Shown: positions 34,331 through 45,878 of the stretch, piece after piece
Numbering within the stretch: the stretch's first letter is position 1
Layout: each line of letters opens with the position of its first letter
NCBI RefSeq assembly: GCF_050947875.1
Contig: NW_027460401.1
Location: 1,860,001 to 1,924,000 of the forward strand
Direction: 5' to 3'
DNA from: Dermacentor variabilis
Lineage: Eukaryota > Arthropoda > Arachnida > Ixodida > Ixodidae
Length of the DNA: 64,000 nt
Translations under genes and position numbers: made by a program
Notes under the pieces: generated by a model
The model's database searches: none
Told to the model about the DNA's origin: nothing
Seen by the model: the letters and a program-made list of their open reading frames with translations, nothing else

Positions 34331-35856
34331 CTCAGAACACCACCCGGATTTGGCTAGATCAACTGCACTTGACATCAAAGAAGCCATCTTGTCAATCAAG
34401 ATCTTCACAGAAGACCAACAGGCGGTGCTCGCTTGTCCCAGCATCGCCACTTCTGTTGTCGACCAGTCTCGGCAGCAGCGGCAGTGCTCGCGCACCAGCT
34501 CACGCGTTCCTTTCTGGTTGTACAGGCTATCTGGTCAAGTAAGATCCTCTCAGAACACCACCCGGATTTGGCTAGATCAACTGCACTTGACATCAAAGAA
34601 GCCATCTTTTCAATCAAGATCTTCACAGAAGACCACCAGGCGGTGCTCGCTTGTCCCAGCATCGCTACTTCTGTTGTCGACCAGTCCCGGCAGCGGCGGC
34701 AGTGCTCGCGCACCAGCTCACGCGTTCCTTTCTGGTTGTACAGGCCATCTTGTCAAACCACCTCAGAACACCACCCGGATTTCGCTAGATCAACTGCACT
34801 TGGCATCAAAGAAGCCATCTTGTCAATCAAGGTCTTCACAGAAGACCACCAGGCGGTGCTCCCTTGTCCCAGCATCGCTACTTCTGTTGTCGACCAGTCT
34901 CGGCAGCGGCGGCAGTGCTCGCTCACCAGCGCACGCGTTCCTTTCTGGTTGTACAGGCTATCTTGTCAAGCCAGATCACCTCAGAACACCACCCGGATTT
35001 GGCTAGATCAGCTGCACTTGGCATCAAAGAAGGCATCTTGTCAATCAAGATCTTCACAGAAGACCACCAGGCTGTGCTCCCTTGTCCCAGCATCGCTACT
35101 TCTGTTGTCGACCAGTCCCGGCAGCGGCGGCAGTGCTCGCGCACCAGCTCACGCGTTCCATTCTGGATGTACAGGCTATCTTGTTAAGCAAGATCATCTC
35201 AGGACACCACCCGGATGTGGCTAAATCAAGTGCACTTGACATCAAAGAAGCCATCTTGCCAATCAAGATCTTCACAGAAGACCACCAGGCGGTGCTCGCT
35301 TGTCCCAGCATCGCTACTTCTGTTGTCGACCAGTCCCGGCAGCGGCGGCCGTGCTCGCGCACCAGCTCACGTGTTCCTTGCTGGTTGTACAGGGAATCTG
35401 TCAAGCAAGATGATCTCAGAACACCACCCGGATTTGGCTAGATCAACTGCACTTGACATCAAACAAGCCATCTTGTCAATCAAGATCTTCACAGAAGACC
35501 ACCAGGCGGTGCTCGCTTGTCGCAGAATCGCTACTTCTGTTGTCGAGCAGTCCCCGCAGTGGCGGCAGTGCTCGCGCACCAGCTCACGCGTTCCTTTCTG
35601 GTTGTACAGGCCATCTTGTCAAGCAAGATCACCTCAGAACACCACCCGGATTTGGCTAGATCAACTGCACTTGGCATCAAAGAAGCCATCTTGTCAATCA
35701 AGATCTTCACAGAAGACCACCAGGCGGTGCACCCTTGTCCCAGCATCGCTACTTCTGTTGTCGACCAGTACCGGCAGCGGCGGCAGTGCTCGCGCACCAG
35801 CTCACTCGTTCCTTTCTGGTTGTACGGGCTATCTTGTCAAGCAAGATCATCTCAGG
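31509..35856. repeat. 20-monomer tandem duplication (4348 bp), copy 1
   Basis: Bases 31509-35937 match 35857-40285. The bounds are CTCAGAAC against CTCAGGAC on the left and ACCAACAGG against ACCACCAGG on the right. One difference noticed is 34783 C (GATTTCGC) against 39131 G. Confidence 0.92.
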
Positions 35857-38800
35857 ACACCACCCGGATTTGGCTAGATCAACTGCACTTGACATCAAAG
35901 AAGCCATCTTGTCAATCAAGATCTTCACAGAAGACCAACAGGCGGTGCTCGCTTGTCGCAGCATCGCCACTTCTGTTGTCGACCAGTCTCGGCAGCGGCG
36001 GCAGTGCTCGCGCACCAGCTCACGCGTTCCTTTCTGGTTGTACAGGCTATCTGGTCAAGTAAGATCCTCTCAGAACACCACCCGGATTTGGCTAGATCAA
36101 CTGCACTTGACATCAAAGAAGCCATCTTGTCAATCAAGATCTTCACAGAAGACCACCAGGCGGTGCTCGCTTGTCCCAGCATCGCTACTTCTGTTGTCGA
36201 CCAGTCCCGGCAGCGGCGGCAGTGCTCGCGCACCAGCTCACGCGTTCCTTTCTGGTTGTACAGGCCATCTTGTCAAACCACCTCAGAACACCACCCGGAT
36301 TTGGCTAGATCAACTGCACTTGGCATCAAAGAAGCCATCTTGTCAATCAAGATCTTCACAGAAGACCACCAGGCGGTGCTCCCTTGTCCCAGCATCGCTA
36401 CTTCTGTTGTCGACCAGTCTCGGCAGCGGCGGCAGTGCTCGCTCACCAGCGCACGCGTTCCTTTCTGGTTGTACAGGCTATCTTGTCAAGCCAGATCACC
36501 TCAGAACACCACCCGGATTTGGCTAGATCAGCTGCACTTGGCATCAAAGAAGGCATCTTGTCAATCAAGATCTTCACAGAAGACCACCAGGCGGTGCTCC
36601 CTTGTCCCAGCATCGCTACTTCTGTAGTCGACCAGTCCCGGCAGCGGCGGCAGTGCTCGCGCACCAGCTCACGCGTTCCATTCTGGATGTACAGGCTATC
36701 TTGTTAAGCAAGATCATCTCAGGAGACCACCCGGATATGGCTAAATCAAGTGCACTTGACATCAAAGAAGCCATCTTGCCAATCAAGATCTTCACAGAAG
36801 ACCACCAGGCGGTGCTCCCTTGTCCCAGCATCGCTACTTCTGTTGTCGACCAGTCTCGGCAGCGGCGGCAGTGCTCGCGCAGCAGCTCACGCGTTCCTTT
36901 CTGGTTGTACAGGCCATCTTGTCAAGCAAGATCACCTCAGAACACCACCCGGATTTGGCTAGATCAACTGCACTTGGCATCAAAGAAGCCATCTTGTCAA
37001 TCAAGATCTTCACAGAAGACCACCAGGCGGTGCTCGCTTGTCGCGGAATCGCTACTTCTGTTGTCGACCAGTCTCGGCAGCGGCGGCAGTGATCGCGCAC
37101 CAGCTCACGCGTTGCTTTCTGGTTGTACAGGCTATCTTGTCAAGCAAGATCATCTCAGAACACCACCCGGATTTGGCTAGATCAACTGCACTTGGCATCA
37201 AAGAAGCCATCTTGTCAATCAAGATCTTCACAGAAGACCACCAGGCGGTGCTCCCTTGTCCCAGCATCGCTACTTCTGTTGTCGACCAGTCTCGGCAGCG
37301 GCGGCAGTGCTCGCTCACCAGCGCACGCGTTCCTTTCTGGTTGTACAGGCTATCTTGTCAAGCCAGATCACCTCAGAACACCACCCGGATTTGGCTAGAT
37401 CAGCTGCACTTGGCATCAAAGAAGGCATCTTGTCAATCAAGATCTTCACAGAAGACCACCAGGCGGTGCTCCCTTGTCCCAGCATCGCTACTTCTGTTGT
37501 CGACCAGTCCCGGCAGCGGCGGCAGTGCTCGCGCACCAGCTCACGCGTTCCATTCTGGATGTACAGGCTATCTTGTTAAGCAAGATCATCTCAGGACACC
37601 ACCCGGATTTGGCTAAATCAAGTGCACTTGACATCAAAGAAGCCATCTTGCCAATCAAAATCTTCACAGAAGACCACCAGGCGGTGCTCGCTTGTCCCAG
37701 CATCGCTACTTCTGTTGTCGACCAGTCCCGGCAGCGGCAGCCGTGCTCGCGCACCAGCTCACGTGTTCCTTGCTGGTTGTACAGGGAATCTGTCAAGCAA
37801 GATGATCTCAGAACACCACCCGGATTTGGCTAGATCAACTGCACTTGACATCAAAGAAGCCATCTTGTCAATCAAGATCTTCACAGAAGACCACCAGGCG
37901 GTGCTCGCTTGTCGCAGAATCGCTACTTCTGTTGTCGAGCAGTCCCCGCAGCGGCGGCAGTGCTCGCGCACCAGCTCACGCGTTCCTTTCTGGTTGTACA
38001 GGCCATCTTGTCAAGCAAGATCACCTCAGAACACCACCCGGATTTGGCTAGATCAACTGCACTTGGCATCAAAGAAGCCATCTTGTCAATCAAGATCTTC
38101 ACAGAAGACCACCAGGCGGTGCACTCTTGTCCCAGCATCGCTACTTCTGTTGTCGACCAGTCCCGGCAGCGGCGGCAGTGCTCGCGCACCAGCTCACTCG
38201 TTCCTTTCTGGTTGTACAGGCTATCTTGTCAAGCAAGATCATCTCAGGACACCACCCGGATTCGGCTAGATCAACTGCACTTGACATCAAAGAAGCCATC
38301 TTGTCAATCAAGATCTTCACAAAAGACCACCAGGCGGTTCTCGCTTGTCCCAGCATCGCTACTTCTGTTGTCGACCAGTCCCGGCAGCGGCGGCAGTGCT
38401 CGCGCACCAGCTCACGCGTTCCTTTCTGGTTGTATAGGCCATCTTGTCAAGCTAGATCACCTCAGAACACCACCCGGATTTGGCTAGATCAACTGCACTT
38501 GGCATCAAAGAAGCCATCTTGTCAATCAAGATCTTCACAGAAGACCACCAGGCGGTGCTCCCTTGTCCCAGCATCGCTACTTCTGTTGTCGAATAGTCTC
38601 GCCAGCGGCGGCAGTGCTCGCGCACCAGATCACGCGTTACTTTCTGGTTGTACAGGCTATCTTGTCAAGCAAGATCACCTCAGAACACCACCCGGATTTG
38701 GCTAGATCAACTGCACTTGACATCAAAGAAGCCATCTTGTCAATCAAGATCTTCACAGAAGACCAACAGGCGGTGCTCGCTTGTCCCAGCATCGCCACTT

Positions 38801-40204
38801 CTGTTGTCGACCAGTCTCGGCAGCAGCGGCAGTGCTCGCGCACCAGCTCACGCGTTCCTTTCTGGTTGTACAGGCTATCTGGTCAAGTAAGATCCTCTCA
38901 GAACACCACCCGGATTTGGCTAGATCAACTGCACTTGACATCAAAGAAGCCATCTTTTCAATCAAGATCTTCACAGAAGACCACCAGGCGGTGCTCGCTT
39001 GTCCCAGCATCGCTACTTCTGTTGTCGACCAGTCCCGGCAGCGGCGGCAGTGCTCGCGCACCAGCTCACGCGTTCCTTTCTGGTTGTACAGGCCATCTTG
39101 TCAAACCACCTCAGAACACCACCCGGATTTGGCTAGATCAACTGCACTTGGCATCAAAGAAGCCATCTTGTCAATCAAGGTCTTCACAGAAGACCACCAG
39201 GCGGTGCTCCCTTGTCCCAGCATCGCTACTTCTGTTGTCGACCAGTCTCGGCAGCGGCGGCAGTGCTCGCTCACCAGCGCACGCGTTCCTTTCTGGTTGT
39301 ACAGGCTATCTTGTCAAGCCAGATCACCTCAGAACACCACCCGGATTTGGCTAGATCAGCTGCACTTGGCATCAAAGAAGGCATCTTGTCAATCAAGATC
39401 TTCACAGAAGACCACCAGGCTGTGCTCCCTTGTCCCAGCATCGCTACTTCTGTTGTCGACCAGTCCCGGCAGCGGCGGCAGTGCTCGCGCACCAGCTCAC
39501 GCGTTCCATTCTGGATGTACAGGCTATCTTGTTAAGCAAGATCATCTCAGGACACCACCCGGATGTGGCTAAATCAAGTGCACTTGACATCAAAGAAGCC
39601 ATCTTGCCAATCAAGATCTTCACAGAAGACCACCAGGCGGTGCTCGCTTGTCCCAGCATCGCTACTTCTGTTGTCGACCAGTCCCGGCAGCGGCGGCCGT
39701 GCTCGCGCACCAGCTCACGTGTTCCTTGCTGGTTGTACAGGGAATCTGTCAAGCAAGATGATCTCAGAACACCACCCGGATTTGGCTAGATCAACTGCAC
39801 TTGACATCAAACAAGCCATCTTGTCAATCAAGATCTTCACAGAAGACCACCAGGCGGTGCTCGCTTGTCGCAGAATCGCTACTTCTGTTGTCGAGCAGTC
39901 CCCGCAGTGGCGGCAGTGCTCGCGCACCAGCTCACGCGTTCCTTTCTGGTTGTACAGGCCATCTTGTCAAGCAAGATCACCTCAGAACACCACCCGGATT
40001 TGGCTAGATCAACTGCACTTGGCATCAAAGAAGCCATCTTGTCAATCAAGATCTTCACAGAAGACCACCAGGCGGTGCACCCTTGTCCCAGCATCGCTAC
40101 TTCTGTTGTCGACCAGTACCGGCAGCGGCGGCAGTGCTCGCGCACCAGCTCACTCGTTCCTTTCTGGTTGTACGGGCTATCTTGTCAAGCAAGATCATCT
40201 CAGG
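35857..40204. repeat. 20-monomer tandem duplication (4348 bp), copy 2
   Basis: This is the direct tandem copy of 31509-35856; the match continues to 40285. It shares rare variants such as GGAGACCACCCGGATATGG, CTTTTCAATC, CCGGATGTGG and CAGTACCGG. Confidence 0.92.
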
Positions 40205-40285
40205 ACACCACCCGGATTTGGCTAGATCAACTGCACTTGACATCAAAGAAGCCATCTTGTCAATCAAGATCTTCACAGAAGACCA

Positions 40286-40884
40286 CCAGGCGGTTCTCGC
40301 TTGTCCCAGCATCGCTACTTCTGTTGTCGACCAGTCCCGGCAGCGGCGGCAGTGCTCGCGCACCAGCTCACGCGTTCCTTTCTGGTTGTATAGGCCATCT
40401 TGTCAAGCTAGATCACCTCAGAACACCACCCGGATTTGGCTAGATCAACTGCACTTGGCATCAAAGAAGCCATCTTGTCAATCAAGATCTTCGCAGAAGA
40501 CCACCAGGCGGTGCTCGCTTGTCCCAGCATCGCTACTTCTGTTGTCGACCAGTCCCTGCAGCGGCGGCAGTGCTCGCGCACCAGCTCACGCGTTCCTTTC
40601 TGGTTGTATAGGCCATCTTGTCAAGCAAGATCATCTCAGGACGCCACCCGGATTCGGCTAGATCAACTGCACTTGACATCAAAGAAGCCATCTTGTCAAT
40701 CAAGATCTTCACAAAAGACCACCAGGCGGTTCTCGCTTGTCCCAGCATCGCTACTTCTGTTGTCGACCAGTCCCGGCAGCGGCGGCAGTGCTCGCGCACC
40801 AGCTCACGCGTTCCTTTCTGGTTGTACAGGCTATCTTGTCAAGTAAGATCACCTCAGAACACCACCCGGATTTGGCTAGATCAG
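40286..40884. repeat. Satellite monomers between two large tandem duplications
   Basis: Just under three monomers lie here, of the GTATAGGCC, ATCTTCGCAG, GACGCCACCC and TCACAAAAGACC types. They mark the boundary between the middle and right domains. No other sequence was seen. Confidence 0.8.
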
Positions 40885-43800
40885 CTGCACTTGGCATCAA
40901 AGAAGCCATCTTGTCAATCAAGATCTTCACAGAAGACAACCAGGCGCTGCTCCCTTGTCCCAGCATCGCTACTTCTGTTGTCGACCAGTCCCGGCAGCGG
41001 CGGCAGTGCTCGCGCACCAGCTCACGCGTTCCATTCTGGTTGTACAGGCTATCTTGTCAAGCAAGATCATCTCAGGACACCACCCGGATTTGGCTAAATC
41101 AAGTGCACTTGACATCAAAGAAGCCATCTTGCCAATCAAGATATTCACAGAAGACCACCAGGCGGTGCTCGCTTGTCCCAGCATCGCTACTTCTGTTGTC
41201 GACCAGTCCCTGCAGCGGCGGCAGTGCTCGCGCACCAGCTCACGCGTTCCTTGCTGGTTGTACAGGCAATCTGTCAAGCAAGATCATCTCAGAACACCAC
41301 CCGGATTTGGCTAGATCAACTGCACTTGCCATCAAAGAAGCCATCTTGTCAATCAAGATCTTCACAGAAGACCATCAGGCGGTGCTCGCTTGTCGTAGAA
41401 TCGCTACTTCTGTTGTCGACCAGTCTCGGCAGCGGCGGCAGCGCTCGCGCACCAGCTCACGCGTTCCTTTCTGGTTGTACAGGTTATCTTGTCAAGCAAG
41501 ATCATCTCAGTACACCACCCGGATTTGACTAGATCAACTGCACCTGACATCAAAGAAGCCATCTTGTCAATCAAGATCTTCACAGAAGGCCACCAGGCGG
41601 TGCTCGCTTGTCCCAGCATCGCTACTTCTGTTGTCGACCAGTCTCGGCAGCGGCGGCAGTGCTCGCGCACCAGCTCATGCGTTCGTTTCTGGTTGCGCAG
41701 GCTATCTTTCAAGCAAGATCATCTCAGAACACCACCCGGATTTGGCTAGATCAACTGCACTTGACATCAAAGAAGCCATCTTGTCAATCAAGATCTTCAC
41801 AGAAGACCAACAGGCGGTGCTCGCTTGTCCCAGCATCGCCACTTCTGTTGTCGACCAGTCTCGGCAGCAGCGGCAGTGCTCGCGCACCAGCTCACGCGTT
41901 CCTTTCTGGTTGTACAGGCTATCTGGTCAAGTAAGATCCTCTCAGAACACCACCCGGATTTGGCTAGATCAACTGCACTTGACATCAAAGAAGCCATCTT
42001 TTCAATCAAGATCTTCACAGAAGACCACCAGGCGGTGCTCGCTTGTCCCAGCATCGCTACTTCTGTTGTCGACCAGTCCCGGCAGCGGCGGCAGTGCTCG
42101 CGCACCAGCTCACGCGTTCCTTTCTGGTTGTACAGGCCATCTTGTCAAACCACCTCAGAACACCACCCGGATTTGGCTAGATCAACTGCACTTGGCATCA
42201 AAGAAGCCATCTTGTCAATCAAGATCTTCACAGAAGACCACCAGGCGGTGCTCCCTTGTCCCAGCATCGCTACTTCTGTTGTCGACCAGTCTCGGCAGCG
42301 GCGGCAGTGCTCGCTCACCAGCGCACGCGTTCCTTTCTGGTTGTACAGGCTATCTTGTCAAGCCAGATCACCTCAGAACACCACCCGCATTTGGCTAGAT
42401 CAGCTGCACTTGGCATCAAAGAAGGCATCTTGTCAATCAAGATCTTCACAGAAGACCACCAGGCTGTGCTCCCTTGTCCCAGCATCGCTACTTCTGTTGT
42501 CGACCTGTCCCGGCAGCGGCGGCCGTGCTCGCGCACCAGCTCACGTGTTCCTTGCTGGTTGTACAGGGAATCTGTCAAGCAAGATGATCTCAGAACACCA
42601 CCCGGATTTGGCTAGATCAACTGCACTTGACATCAAACAAGCCATCTTGTCAATCAAGATCTTCACAGAAGACCACCAGGCGGTGCTCGCTTGTCGCAGA
42701 ATCGCTACTTCTGTTGTCGAGCAGTCCCCGCAGTGGCGGCAGTGCTCGCGCACCAGCTCACGCGTTCCTTTCTGGTTGTACAGGCCATCTTGTCAAGCAA
42801 GATCACCTCAGAACACCACCCGGATTTGGCTAGATCAACTGCACTTGGCATCAAAGAAGCCATCTTGTCAATCAAGATCTTCACAGAAGAGCACCAGGCG
42901 GTGCACCCTTGTCCCAGCATCGCTACTTCTGTTGTCGACCAGTCCCGGCAGCGGCGGCAGTGCTCGCGCACCAGCTCACTCGTTCCTTTCTGGTTGTACG
43001 GGCTATCTTGTCAAGCAAAATCATCTCAGGACACCACCCGGATTTGGCTAGATCAACTGCACTTGGCATCAAAGAAGCCATCTTTTCAATCAAGATCTTC
43101 ACAGAAGACCACCAGGCGGTGCTCGCTTGTCCCAGCATCGCTACTTCTGTTGTCGACCAGTCCCGGCAGCGGCGGCAGTGCTCGCGCACCAGCTCACGCG
43201 TTCCTTTCTGATTGTACAGGCCATCTTGTCAAACCACCTCAGAACACCACCCGGATTTGGCTAGATCAACTGCACTTGGCATCAAAGAAGCCATCTTGTC
43301 AATCAAGATCTTCACAGAAGACCACCAGGCGGTGCTCGCTTGTCCCAGCATCGCTACTTCTGTTGTCGACCAGTCCCGGCAGCGGCGGCAGTGCTCGCGC
43401 ACCAGCTCACGCGTTCCTTTCTGGTTGTACAGGCCATCTTGTCAAACCACCTCAGAACACCACCCGGATTTGGCTAGATCAACTGCACTTGACATCAAAG
43501 AAGCCATCTTGTCAATCAAGATCTTCACAGAAGACCACCAGGCGGTTCTCGCTTGTCCCAGCATCGCTACTTCTGTTGTCGACCAGTCCCGGCAGCGGCG
43601 GCAGTGCTCGCGCAACAGCTCACGCGTTCCTTTCTGGTTGTACAGGCCATCTTGTCAAGCAAGATCACCTCAGAACACCACCCGGATTTGGCTAGATCAA
43701 CTGCACTTGGCATCAAAGAAGCCATCTTGTCAATCAAGATCTTCACAGAAGACCACCAGGCGGTGCTCCCTTGTCCCAGCATCGCTACTTCTGTAGTCGA

Positions 43801-45878
43801 CCAGTCTCGGCAGCGGCGGCAGTGCTCGCGCACCAGCTCACGCGTTCCTTTCGGGTTGTACAGGCCATCTTGTCAAGCAAGATCACCTCAGAACACCACC
43901 CGGATTTGGCTAGATCAACTGCACTTGGCATCAAAGAAGCCATCTTGTCAATCAAGATCTTCACAGAAGACCACCAGGCGGTGCTCCCTTGTCCCAGCAT
44001 CGCTAATTCCGTTGTCGACCAGTCTCGGCAGCGGCGGCAGTGCTCGCGCTCCAGCTCACGCGTTCCTTTCTGGTTGTACAGGCTATCTGGTCAAGCAAGA
44101 TCATCTCAGAACACCACCCGGATTTGGCTAGATCAGCTCACTTGACATCAAAGAAGCCATCTTGTCAATCAAGATTTTCACAGAAGACCACCAGGCGGTT
44201 CTCGCTTGTCCCAGCATCGCTACTTCTGTTGTCGACCAGTCCCGGCAGCGGCGGCAGTGCTCGCGCACCAGCTCACGCGCTCCTTTCTGGTTGTACAGGC
44301 TATCTTGTCAAGGAAGATTACCTCAGAACACCACCCGGATTTGGCTAAATCAACTGCACTTGGCATCAAAGAAGCCATCTTGTCAATCAAGATCTTCACA
44401 GAAGACCACCAGGCGGTGCTCCCTTGTCCCAGCATCGCTACTTCTGTTGTCGAATAGTCTCGCCAGCGGCGGCAGTGCTCGCGCACCAGATCACGCGTTA
44501 CTTTCTGGTTGTACAGGCCATCTTGTCAAGCTAGATCACCTCAGAACACCACCCGGATTTGGCTAGATCAACTGCACTTGGCATCAAAGAAGCCATCTTG
44601 TCAATCAAGATCTTCACAGAAGACCACCAGGCGGTGCTCCCTTGTCCCAGCATCGCTACTTCTGTTGTCGAATAGTCTCGCCAGCGGCGGCAGTGCTCGC
44701 GCACCAGATCACGCGTTACTTTCTGGTTGTACAGGCTATCTTGTCAAGCAAGATCACCTCAGAACACCACCCGGATTTGGCTAAATCAAGTGCACTTGAC
44801 ATCAAAGAAGCCATTTTGCCAATCAAGATATTCACAGAAGACCACCAGGCGGTGCTCGCTTGTCCCAGCATCGCTACTTCTGTTGTCGACCAGTCCCTGC
44901 AGCGGCGGCAGTGCTCGCGCACCAGCTCACGCGTTCCTTTCTGGTTGTACAGGTTATCTTGTCAAGCAAGATCATCTCAGTACACCACCCGGATTTGACT
45001 AGATCAACTGCACCTGACATCAAAGAAGCCATCTTGTCAATCAAGATCTTCACAGAAGACCACCAGGCGGTGCTCGCTTTTCCCAGCATCGCTACTTCTG
45101 TTGTCGACCAGTCTCGGCAGCGGCGGCAGTGCTCGCGCACCAGCTCATGCGTTCGTTTCTGGTTGCACAGGCTATCTTTCAAGCAAGATCATCTCAGAAC
45201 ACCACCCGGATTTGGCTAGATCAACTGCACTTGACATCAAAGAAGCCATCTTGTCAATCAAGATCTTCACAGAAGACCAACAGGCGGTGCTCGCTTGTCC
45301 CAGCATCGCCACTTCTGTTGTCGACCAGTCTCGGCAGCGGCGGAAGCGCTCGCGCACCAGCTCACGCGTTCCTTTCTGGTTGTACAGGCTATCTGGTCAA
45401 GTAAGATCCTGTCACAACACCACCCGGATTTGGCTAGATCAACCGCACTTGACATCAAAGAAGCCATCTTGTCAATCAAGATCTTCGCAGAAGACCACCT
45501 GGCGGTGCTCCCTTGTCCCAGCATCGCTACTTCTGTAGTCGACCAGTCTCGGCAGCGGCGGCAGTGCTCGCGCACCAGCTCACGCGTTCCTTTCTTGTTG
45601 TACAGGCTATCTTGTCAAGCAAGATCATCTCAGGACACCACCCGGATTTGGCTAGATCAACTGCACTTGACATCAAAGAAGCCATCTTGTCAATCAAGAT
45701 CTTCACAGAAGACCACCAGGCGGTTCTCGCTTGTCCCAGCATGGCTACTTCTGTTGTCGACCAGTCCCGGCAGCGGCGGCAGTGCTCGCGCACCAGCTCA
45801 CGCGTTCCTTTCTGGTTGTACAGGCCATCTTGTCAAGCAAGATCACCTCAGAACACCACCCGGATTTGGCTAGATCAA
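40885..45878. repeat. 23-monomer tandem duplication (4994 bp), copy 1
   Basis: Bases 40885-45931 match 45879-50925. Both ends of the repeat carry the rare GACAACCAGGCGCTG. Differences noticed are 42506 T against 47500 A, 43211 A against 48205 G, 44280 C against 49274 T, and 45440 C against 50434 T, so identity is about 99.9%. It contains three 213-bp monomers, two of them adjacent (43230 and 43443). Confidence 0.93.

Noticed and set aside
41825..43051. 408-codon open frame, also at 46819-48045, as a protein gene
   Set aside because: It begins at TTG, reads the same DNA in successive frames because the monomer is not a multiple of three, tolerates frame-changing deletions elsewhere and shows no recognisable domain.
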